From Cryoendolithus antarcticus (lineage: Eukaryota > Ascomycota > Dothideomycetes > Cladosporiales > Cladosporiaceae), in contig NAJO01000017.1 of the NCBI GenBank assembly GCA_002077065.1, positions 1 to 64,000 of the forward strand: a DNA stretch of 64,000 nucleotides, given 5' to 3'. The stretch's first letter is position 1, and every line of letters starts with the position of its first letter. Under the pieces are notes generated by a model. The model worked only from the letters and a program-made list of their open reading frames with translations, searched no databases and was not told the DNA's origin. Both the position numbers and the translations under genes were made by a program. Positions 11,220 through 19,914 of this stretch are shown here, one piece after another.

Positions 11220-12194
11220 GTTGGAAAAGCCGTTGATGACGTCGCTTGGTATTGCAGGTGGGCACGGAGGGGTACTTTGGTCGAGAGAGGAGAGGGACAG
11301 TCAGATAGGACTAGTTGGATGGAGTGAGAGTCTGAGAGTAGGAAATGAGGCAAGAACGAAGTTCCCACTGTTACTCGAGCAAGCGATCGTTGTGGCTGAG
11401 CTTGTCCTGGATTGCGCCTTGCCTAGATACGCCGTGCGTATTGGGAGCTGAAGCAACCTAAGAGGGCTGTGTTCTCCTTGGCAAAGCAGTTTCTGACGGA
11501 CACCAGCGGTAGGAATGTGGGACTCTGAGCACATACAGTAGGATACGGTGATCACCACAATGCGGTGGTGGATTGTTAATGAGGCACATCTCGGGCTCAT
11601 CTGCAACTGTACGGGCTCTTGTTCCGAAGGTCGCGCTTGCCACCGTGTCCGGATGCACAGCTCGCCAAGACCCCAAGTACCAAGACGGATGGAGTGAGCC
11701 ACTCTACGATCGCCACCAAATATGAACCTAATGACTCCCACACCCTCCATTCATCGTGAGACACGGAGTTCGGCATGTCACTTATAGTTTTCCCTCTGTC
11801 GCGGTAGTCATGCCTTGGAGTGTGATGGAAGCCTATCGTACCAAGACGAGATGTCTGCTGATCATACGATCGACTTTAAACACCGCCCCAGTTCAGCACA
11901 TGTGCCGCCTAGGTGGCCTGAAGATCATCCTCTTTATCTCTGTCTCTCTATAGATTCCAAGCCTCTTGTACAGCTTTATCCCTGCCCACTATCCCGTACT
12001 GGCATTACACTGCGCCGGTGAACAAACAATTGCGATACATATAACACGTCCTAGCGTTTTGGTAATCTCAACGAAGACCAACACCATACTTTGAATCTCT
12101 GAGGGACGCGAAAATATCCTTAACCATAGACCCGGAAACCATCGAGAGCCCGCCTGTGACGACTTGCCACTTTCAAGACATCTACGCCAGTATC
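11220..12194. other. Intergenic, divergent promoter region of annexin and His/Ser-rich gene
   Basis: A 975-bp gap between divergent start codons. The short reading frames here lack family features. A leader or first exon for either gene could lie here but cannot be fixed from sequence alone. Confidence 0.4.
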
Positions 12195-12848
12195 ATGGCC
12201 ACCTACGGCTCGTCTCCATACAGTCCACAACCGCCACCACTTGGAGCTCGCCAAAGCTCGAACGCAGACAAGTACCGGCCTCGAGCATATTCAAACCCGC
12301 CGCCCACCCAGCCAAACCCAACTTTACTAGGCCCGCAGCAAGTCCCGTATCCCTCACCACAGATGCCCGCCAGATCGTCTCAGGAAGGCTATGGCTTCCC
12401 CGAATACCAACAGCCCCATGTAGTCGGTCAGCCGATGGAATCACGCTTGGAGCCTCACTACCCTGGAGTACCCAACTACGGTCCACCGCGGGATCGAGAC
12501 TACGAGCGACGACCAAGTCACTCAAGTCAGAGATCGAGGCACTCGCATCACAGCCAGGTGTCACATCACAGTCGCCACTCCCATGATGATCGGAGATCAG
12601 GAGAGTCCCGGCGTTCTCATCAGTCGCAACACTCTCACCACTCACACGCCGAAGACGAGCGAGTCCGAGACGACAATCGCGAGAGACGACACAGCCATCA
12701 AAGTAGCCACGAGCACGAATCGGAATCAGAGAGGCGGCGGCGCAAGCAGAAAAAGGCGTCCAAGGAGACGAGACCGACGTACGGAGATTCGATCTTTGCC
12801 GCATGGGATTTTGTCAAGTCCGCGTTGGGACCGAGAGACAAGTACTGA
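12195..12848 (+). CDS. His/Ser/Arg-rich low-complexity protein, function unknown
   Basis: 217 residues from the ATG at 12195 (MATYGSSPYSPQPP). The in-frame stretch upstream has no ATG. The N-terminal half is Pro/Gln/Tyr-rich. Residues about 105-190 are a charged, repetitive Ser-His-Arg block (SRHSHHSQVSHHSRHSHDD). The end is basic and then amphipathic (RRRRKQKKASKE, then YGDSIFAAWDFVKSALGPRDKY). No signal peptide or membrane segment is visible. A long clean frame with a structured C-terminal tail supports a real gene. I recognise no family. His clusters could bind metal or serve as a disordered scaffold, which is speculation. Confidence 0.65.
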   Translation: MATYGSSPYSPQPPPLGARQSSNADKYRPRAYSNPPPTQPNPTLLGPQQVPYPSPQMPARSSQEGYGFPEYQQPHVVGQPMESRLEPHYPGVPNYGPPRDRDYERRPSHSSQRSRHSHHSQVSHHSRHSHDDRRSGESRRSHQSQHSHHSHAEDERVRDDNRERRHSHQSSHEHESESERRRRKQKKASKETRPTYGDSIFAAWDFVKSALGPRDKY

Positions 12849-13875
12849 GAGCGTTCTTAGCTCTACGGTCACCACTGAATGTTTCAATAATATAATGACC
12901 TCTAGATAGCTTGTACGAGATGTCAATTTCGACTACATGCCTGTGCCGAAATTTCCTCAAGTTGTGCAGTGTCTCGATAAGCGCGCATAGGTATGTGGCG
13001 CCGAGCGACTCGACTATCTGCCATGCGGAATGATGAACACCGTCTACATCGGGACTCGCGCGCATTCACTTCAATTCATACTACCGTGCGACCTCTGTAA
13101 GTGTGCGGCTTCCTCGATTGCTATGGTGCAAGATCATCGAAAGGTCACCACAACAGATGCCTCCGTCATTTCTGTCGGCTCTCAGTGTAGCACTTCTCAG
13201 CAGCATTCTCTTGTCTGCCGCCTATCATCCGTCACGAGCCCTTCTTCACCACGGCTTACACGCGCGCGTGAGGGTATAATTCTCTGCACACACGCAGCAG
13301 ATTGAAACCACGTCCGTTTTCCATGAGCCCAGTACGCAGGGAGAGCATCTCTCGATCGGGCCTCGAACATCTGTAAGGACGATACGACATCTGGCGTCAT
13401 TTAGAGTTGTACCAGTAGGGTAATGAGAAAGTTCGAACTTGTACTTTGGAGCTAGTGTCAACGTATATGTAAGGTGCTGACGTTCGACTCGTTTCAAGCC
13501 CCTAAAAGAAGGTACGGCCTCAACCTACTCAAACATATGTTGCTCTCTCTCTCTCACACACAAAGATCGTTCAACCCGTTCCGCCATAATCTGTCTTGAT
13601 CATTAGTGTCATGATGAGTTGCACGGACTGCAATTGCTCGTTCACGACTGATACACAGGATCCAGATATCTGTACATTCGATGCAGATCCCGACATAGGA
13701 ACGAACACGTTTCAGGCTGCAGATCTGGCGTATCATTAACTTCTTTCAATTCAGGCGGGCATCGGCGTGCGTATCATCACTCCTCGCAGGCATAGTCCCC
13801 CAGGCCCAACTGATAGATCAGCTCTAGGTCATTATTTCCTTCGTCATCACCGTATGTATAGCGTACATCATTTTC
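12849..13875. other. Intergenic, no gene recognised
   Basis: 1027 bp between the His/Ser-rich gene and the broken membrane-protein frame. It holds a short CT/CA microsatellite (13543-13562). Otherwise only small frames without family features were seen. Confidence 0.5.
13543..13562. repeat. CT/CA dinucleotide microsatellite
   Basis: About seven CT units run directly into about four CA units in intergenic DNA. Confidence 0.7.
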
Positions 13876-15597
13876 TTGTATAGCTTTTGGTTCGTACAGG
13901 AGAGTTACGCTGCTGGAAAGATTACCGAGCTCGACCGCACTATTAGCCGTCTGGTCTGCGGCACGGTCAGACGAGCCAAACACCTACTTATACCGGATCC
14001 AAACCTTTCAGCTACGCCGAAAGAACGGCGCGGGTCGGCACTCCTGTTGAGCAATGAGAGCTTGAGGAAGATCCTCGGCCAGTTCAGTGATCAGCAACTC
14101 GTGACCGGGCTGGCTGTTCTCACGCCCGGGTACATCCAGACGAAAACGATAACGCAGTACCACTTCTCCATCGTGGCGAGTCTGGCAGATTTGGCTTTCG
14201 TTGTCCAGAGCTGCTCCACAGATATTGTGTTGCAAAGTCTTGCAGATTAGCCCGTTAATGGACTATGGCGAGGCATAGCGGTCCTACTCTTTATGTTCCT
14301 GGCTCTGATGACATCGCTGCCGGCGGGTAACTTCCTCTGGCTATACAACTATGGTATGCCCGTGCAATGTATCTGGCAAAACTTCAGCGGCAACTACCGC
14401 CCCGGATGGCGCCTTACAGTCATGGTGATTGGCATGATCATGCAAATCTGGGCCATTTTGATCGTGGCGCACGACTGGTTTCCATCGATCTACCGCAATG
14501 CGTTTGGTAGGACCACTAAGAGAGGCATTCTGTGGGCCGTACTGCTGCCTCGGAGGACCGCTTAGCGAGCAGCCAGCAACAGAGGACTTGTCAGGACAAC
14601 TAGTAGCAAATCCTTGTGGGCTTGCTTGGAGATCTGCAGTGGCTCTGTTGCGCTGTTCGTTTTCGTCGCTACAGAGATAGTGTATTCGGAGGCTTTCGAT
14701 CTTCTCAGAAGCTGGGCAATCCTGGTGAACAATGTGTATAGAGTATCTTGGCTAAGAGGTCTTGCTTCTGAGACCGGGCGAACTGGCGACGAAGATACTT
14801 GGGGGTTTGGTCAAGCTGTGGCGGTAATGCTACTTGAGCTTCCCATTTTCACTATTGTGGAGACGCTGGCAGGTAAACTCGTGCCGTGTAGAAACCGTGA
14901 AGATCAGAAGCTGACAGTCATGGTAGAGGAGCATTCGAATCGAAGAGACTCAACGCGCAGTAGCGATGCACCTGTCACAGATCAATCAGGCTTGTTGGCA
15001 GGTGCTGGATTCACCATTGAGCCTCAACACCTCGACGATAACCGACCGGCTATCGATCGTTCGGCACCAGCGTGATCAGGCTCAAGTGTTATGCGCTTCC
15101 TGCGAGGAGCGCGACGCATAGACACCGAGGGCGGCCGCAGTATTGTAAGGACAACCAGCATCGATGTCCAGGTCCAGAGTGCTGATCATAACGGCTTGCA
15201 GATGACTCGCGCGGTTTCGCGTGGCGCTCACGAACTGCAGCCGTTACCTTTGACATTGTCGGCGTCTCTCACACCGCTGGCACCGCCGATGCAAGGCGCC
15301 GCTCCAGCAGCTGCACCAAGTAACACCAGCATATTAAGCGATGCTCTGGCAATTCAGTCTCCAGCCAAGTTGATTTTATCATCGGTGCCCCCATCACGGT
15401 CCGCGTCGACGCCAGTACCGACACAGCACTCCAATCATACGCAATACTACTTCGGCATGTTCGAGCTGTCCAACGGAGCACCTTGTTTTGAAGACGAGCT
15501 CAACACGTTTACAGCCTTCCGCGGAATTTTGGGCTTACTGGTTGTCATGGGCTACGTACTCATGACGTATTGGGCGGTGCAGCGCATATCGTTCTAG
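13876..15597 (+). pseudogene. Multi-pass membrane protein frame interrupted by three in-frame stops
   Basis: One + frame runs from about 13876 to 15597 with no shift but is cut by TAG at 14248-14250, TAG at 14563-14565 and TGA at 15073-15075. The text on both sides of each stop looks like one fungal membrane protein with several hydrophobic helices: FSDQQLVTGLAVLTPGY, YHFSIVASLADLAFVV, LFMFLALMTSLPAGNFLWLY, WRLTVMVIGMIMQIWAILI, then EDTWGFGQAVAVMLLELPIF and a final helix FRGILGLLVVMGYVLMTYW. This arrangement is common in uncharacterised Pezizomycotina proteins. The second stop could lie in a 60-bp intron (14506-14565, GTAGGA..TTAG), but no convincing intron removes the first or third. The true start is uncertain. 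Best read as a pseudogene, with unrecognised introns as the alternative. Confidence 0.6.
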
Positions 15598-15968
15598 CGC
15601 TTAAAGACAATGTGGCACTGTCGCAAGGTATCTCGAGGTGCCACAGTAGAATTAAGAATACGCGCTCGATTGTATTGCGATCAACTGTCGAGCAGTTGGA
15701 GGCAGACGAACTGGTCGACGGTCCGCTCCCGTTCTGCACCTATTTCCATCCGTTTGATCGCCCGCATCCCTTGATCCTTCGAGACATGCGGATAACACGG
15801 CGTATCGAGTCGTACACAGCCACCGTGCAGCATTATCAGAGGCAGAATAACTGTGCATTCCAGTTTCTTCTCCAGTGACCTTGGTAGGCCAGATCTCGTG
15901 TAGTTTTCTCAAAGTTTTCGTCGACGTCTCCCTTGGTTCCCCAGCTCCCCAGTTCCCAAGTTCCAACC
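15598..15968. other. Intergenic, upstream of the GH76 gene
   Basis: 371 bp with a pyrimidine-rich, CCCCAG-repeating stretch near 15935-15960 just before the GH76 start. No other feature was seen. Confidence 0.4.
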
Positions 15969-17425
15969 ATGTCCCCTTCCAAATGCATGGGCATTGCGCA
16001 GCTAGCAAGTCCGCTACTCTTCGGTAGCACACTTGCAATACAGGTCGATGTGTCGAGCACCGCAGATCTCACCGACACGTCCAAACGGGTTGCTGCAAGT
16101 ATAGTCAACAGAATAAGTCCTCCACGATCCCAGGTCTGTTCGACCAGCCGTACTACTTTTGGGAAAGTGGCCTAGCAGAGGACTCACTGGTGTACTACTG
16201 GGCTCAAACCGACGATGCGACCTACAACGAGCTGATCGCTGAAGCCCTGCGCTTCCAGCTAGGCGACAACATGGACTACATGCCGCTGAATCAGACCAAA
16301 TCCGAGGGAAACGATGATCAGAGCTACTGGGCGCTGGCCGCCATGACAGCAGCAGAGTACGGATTCCCTCTTGCACCTGTGGATGGCCAGAGTACCAGCT
16401 GGCTCAACATTGCCGAGAATGTCTTCAACGAGCAAGCTGCTCGATGGGACAACGGCACCTGCGGAGGCGGCCTTAGATGGCAGATCTTCTCTTTTGATAA
16501 CGGCTACAACTATAAGAATACCTTCTCGAAAGGAAACTTCTTCCAATTGGCTTCGCGACTCGCGCACTTTACTGGCAATCAGACGTACTCGAACTGGGCA
16601 TCACAAACCCTGCAATGGTCTATCAAAGTTGGTCTTGCGTTCTCTCAAGACGAGAACAACAGCACTTTCCGCGCGGGCACGGTGTTCGATGGCACAGACG
16701 TCAGCACGGGATGCACCGAGATCAATCGTATCCAGTGGACCGCAGCTCTGGGCACATATCTAGCAGGCGCAGCTTTCGGCTTCAACACAGTGAGTGCAAC
16801 CACCCCGCCTCCCCAGCATCGTCCGATATACTGACCCCATCTCTAGTCCTCCACCCGCCTCTACGTCAGCGGCACCGGCTTCGTAGCAACAGCCAACACA
16901 ACCTTCACAGACAACGACAACGGCATCATCTCCGAAGTCGCCTGCGCCCCCCAAAAGACCTGCAACACCGACCAATTGGCCTTCAAGGCCGATCTCGCTC
17001 GGGCCCTAGCCCAGACCGCATACTTCTCCCCTTTCTCCTCAAGTCTCGCCGACCCTGCAGCTCTCTTGTCACTTATCCAACGCTCGGCCAAGGGCGCCAC
17101 ATTGCAGTGTCAGGTGAATAAAGGAGCCCTTCAATGCGGTTCTAATTGGGCTTCTAGTTACTACGACGGTATTGAGGGCTTGGGCCAGGATCTCAGTGTG
17201 CTGAACATCCTTCTGGCTGCGCTGCCGCAGAAGGATATTGGCACGAGCGCGACGGCGAGTAACGCTACGAATTCTACAAGTGCTGGGAATGGCACGGCGA
17301 CTGGGAGTAGTGGTGGGCCGAGTGGAACTGCGACGCCTGTACCTGCGAACGACGCGAATGGCGTGCAGGCTTCGGGGTTTGCGCTGCTCGCTGTCTTGAC
17401 GTGTTTGATAGCATTTGGCGTTTAA
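15969..17425 (+). CDS. GH76 mannan endo-1,6-alpha-mannosidase (Dfg5/Dcw1 type), N-terminal reading frame disrupted
   Basis: A GPI-type cell-wall enzyme; the family processes GPI-linked mannoproteins for wall incorporation. The catalytic domain is clear: GLFDQPYYFWESG, YYWAQTDDATYN, MPLNQTKSEGNDDQSYWALA (the paired Asp of the active site), CGGGLRWQIF. A 57-bp intron at 16790-16846 (GTGAGT..CTCTAG) joins FGFNT to SSTRLYVSG. The end is Ser/Thr/Gly-rich with a hydrophobic tail (ASGFALLAVLTCLIAFGV) typical of a GPI signal. The expected signal peptide and mature start (MGIAQLASPLLFGSTLA, VDVSSTADLTDTSKRVAA) lie in a different frame from KYSQQNKSSTIPGLFD. The switch is needed between about 16028 and 16110. 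A weak intron (16044-16099, donor GTCGAT) would restore frame but delete family-like residues. A damaged gene or assembly error is possible. Confidence 0.75.
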
Positions 17426-17569
17426 TTGGCACCGTTTTAAGAGCTTGTACTGCTGTTTCCCAAGTATATATATGTACATGTACTTGTGGTGTACTATCTC
17501 TGATGCTACATCTATCTCTACATATCGTACAGCCGCGAACCCACTTAGCTTACACTGGAAAGACGTACG

Positions 17570-19612
17570 CTAAAACCCTAGCGCCTCTTGCTGCTCAGCG
17601 GCCGCCACCTGATCCAGGTGGCGATCCTCCGTCTGGTCTGCTTTCAATTGCGCTGTGCTGCAAGATCTGGTGAAAGCCTCCACCAATAAGCCAGCAGCTA
17701 CACTGACATTGACGCTGTCTACACCCACGTCGATAGCGCCAGCCGGCGTGCGTCGCTCGATCGTGACCTCTACATCTGCTTTGTTTCGCAGATTCTCCCT
17801 CAGCCCTTCGCCTTCACCACCAAGCATCAGTATGCAAGGCTTATCAGTCAGCGGACTCGCACCCGACAGTGTCGTGGACGTAATCTGCTTGGTTCGTCCG
17901 CCCTTGCTAGGTGAAGGCGCCACAGCAGCGTAGATGCCCCAGCCAGCTTTCTTCGTCTCCAGAACAAATGCGGCCGGTTTTGAGATCGCGAGAAGTGGCA
18001 CAGCTTCGCAGGCGCCTGAGCTGGCTTTCGCCAAGACTGGGGAGGTGAGCGGGGCGCAGGTGTTGGTAGCGACCGCAACGGCCGTGACGCCGAAGAAGTG
18101 TGCTGAGCGGAGGATGGCACCGATGTTGCCGGGGTCTATGATGCCGTCTAGGAAGAGCACGAAGGGCTGTTGTTTTGCGGTGATGTTTGAAGTGAAGGGG
18201 AGAGTAGAGGGCGCGCCGTTAATTGCTTCCTCTTCGCGAGATTGATGCGAGAGTTCCAGCGGGATCTCGGAGGTAGATGGATTTGGGCAACCCAGAGACA
18301 GCAATGGCAGAGCGGGGAGAGCTGACGCTTCCAGGACTACGCCATTGTGAGGGCGATTCTGGGAGATCTTGTCGAGCATCCTGGCGCTGGCGGAGTGCGA
18401 GACTTTGATATCTGCTCGACGGGCTAGAGATGCAAGGAGGGTGGGGTCTGCGGAGGGATCCTGGTCGGCGTCACCGATGTGTCGCGAGTCTCGCAGGTGG
18501 AGCTGGTACAGCTTTCGCCGCTTGGCGCGCAGTGCTGCAAGCACAGCGTTATAACCGTAGAGGAATTGGCTGGATGCCGTAGTGTAGGGGACTGATACTG
18601 GGATGTCAGTATCGGCGAGCTCATCGCTTCCGCGTGGCGTGAATTTGCTTGGTCGAGTGCTTTCCCTATCATCATGGCGTGGTGGTCGAGAGTCATCCCG
18701 AATCTCGCGGCGTGCTGGTCGGGCATCCTCACGATCATCCCGACGTGTCGAACGATCGTCCTGAGTCCGCTCGGCGCGGTGCGATGATCGATCGTCAACT
18801 CGTCGCTCAGTCCGCTGTGCAGGTCTGTAGTCTTCCCGTTCTCTCCGCTGCTTGGGCGCATCGACTTTCTCGACCTCGCCCTCGCCACTGCCGTCACACT
18901 CCGCAGCTCGATGACCCGTCCCACCACACTTGTGGCACTGACCAGTGAATTTCCCAGCTATACGCGGCGGCCGAGCAGTGCTCTCGATCCAAGGACTTCG
19001 AGCCCGCGATGGAGGCACTAGGCTATCGAAGTCCTCATCTTCATCCTCGGAAGGTCTTCGCCTCATAGACTGCGATACATCCTTGTAGTGTGGTCGCTCC
19101 GGAATCGACATCTTACTTCCCCTCGTGCGTGCATCCTTGCCGAATGCATTGGTCCCTTCGCGGAAAGTCTTCCCGAATGATGTCCGTGGTGGGGGAGGAG
19201 CGCTCTCTTGATCACGTCGTGGCCGGCCAAAAGCTGACGGACGAGGGCGGTCTTCTCTGTCGCCACCTCTAGATGGACCAGCACTATCTCTTCGTGCTCC
19301 TCCGAATCCAGATGGCCTCACCCGCTCACTCCGCTCCCCATCACCGCGTGTCGCAGGGCGAACTCGCTGACTCGGGGCATCATCACTGAACGGCTGATCA
19401 TCGTGAGTGGTATGTTTCCGTATGCGCGAAGCCCCAGCCGGTGCTCTTCGAGATGGAGTCCTCGAGGTGCTCCGCTCAGGTCTTGACGAAGATCGAAGTC
19501 CGCGATTGATGGCTGAAGTGCGCGAGACCAAGCGAGTTGTTGTATAAGACACCGAGAGCTTCCCGAAGCAGACAGACAGTATGCGAGAGGTTGGGCCAGG
19601 CAAGAGACTCAT
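17570..19612 (-). CDS. SpoU-family mitochondrial rRNA 2'-O-ribose methyltransferase, MRM1-like
   Basis: Predicted to methylate a ribose in mitochondrial large-subunit rRNA. The 680 residues form one frame. The N-terminus is basic and Ser/Thr-rich without acids for about 70 residues, as in a matrix-targeting presequence. The substrate-binding domain begins at SQFLYGYNAVLAALRAKRRKLYQL. The SpoU trefoil-knot motifs follow: LDGIIDPGNIGAILRSAHFFG, CILMLGGEGEGL and DSVNVSVAAGLLVEAF. Unusually, residues 226-239 form a CX2CX4HX4C zinc knuckle (C226, C229, H234, C239). It is followed by about 80 residues rich in Arg/Asp (RDDRE-type), all upstream of the catalytic half. It converges with the GH76 gene, 144 bp apart. 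Confidence 0.88.
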   Translation of the reverse strand: MSLLPGPTSRILSVCFGKLSVSYTTTRLVSRTSAINRGLRSSSRPERSTSRTPSRRAPAGASRIRKHTTHDDQPFSDDAPSQRVRPATRGDGERSERVRPSGFGGARRDSAGPSRGGDREDRPRPSAFGRPRRDQESAPPPPRTSFGKTFREGTNAFGKDARTRGSKMSIPERPHYKDVSQSMRRRPSEDEDEDFDSLVPPSRARSPWIESTARPPRIAGKFTGQCHKCGGTGHRAAECDGSGEGEVEKVDAPKQRREREDYRPAQRTERRVDDRSSHRAERTQDDRSTRRDDREDARPARREIRDDSRPPRHDDRESTRPSKFTPRGSDELADTDIPVSVPYTTASSQFLYGYNAVLAALRAKRRKLYQLHLRDSRHIGDADQDPSADPTLLASLARRADIKVSHSASARMLDKISQNRPHNGVVLEASALPALPLLSLGCPNPSTSEIPLELSHQSREEEAINGAPSTLPFTSNITAKQQPFVLFLDGIIDPGNIGAILRSAHFFGVTAVAVATNTCAPLTSPVLAKASSGACEAVPLLAISKPAAFVLETKKAGWGIYAAVAPSPSKGGRTKQITSTTLSGASPLTDKPCILMLGGEGEGLRENLRNKADVEVTIERRTPAGAIDVGVDSVNVSVAAGLLVEAFTRSCSTAQLKADQTEDRHLDQVAAAEQQEALGF

Positions 19613-19914
19613 CGGGTGGATATGTGTGAATGCCCGACACTTTTTATTCCGCAGGAGAAGCCATCATGGTACTGTATTTCTATTAGGAAGGTTTGCCGAA
19701 GCTCGGTATAGATCGCGTCGACTCACGACTTCCTCTTCAGCACCTCTCACTACAAACGGCTACACATCCACCACAGAGCTACTTCACATGATCGCATAGG
19801 GGTAGAGTCCTAGACACTATGTCGAAGAGCCCACATACCCCCTTAGCGTGTCCCGAAGAGTGGGTCCAATAGCGAGATCGCGTTTGCGACAAAAACCCCA
19901 CTAAAAGAGCAGCC
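19613..19914. other. Short divergent promoter with CCAAT box
   Basis: 302 bp between the starts of the rRNA methyltransferase and the remodeller. A CCAAT box at about 19866-19870 sits 45 bp before the remodeller ATG. No other feature was seen. Confidence 0.45.

Noticed and set aside
12193..12804. 203-codon minus-strand frame opposite the His/Ser-rich gene
   Set aside because: It mirrors the repetitive plus-strand gene. The plus frame has the coherent low-complexity pattern and conserved-looking tail.
17461..17490. TATATATGTACATGTAC semi-palindrome after the GH76 gene
   Set aside because: AT-rich 3' untranslated sequence, too short and imperfect to call a terminator or repeat element.
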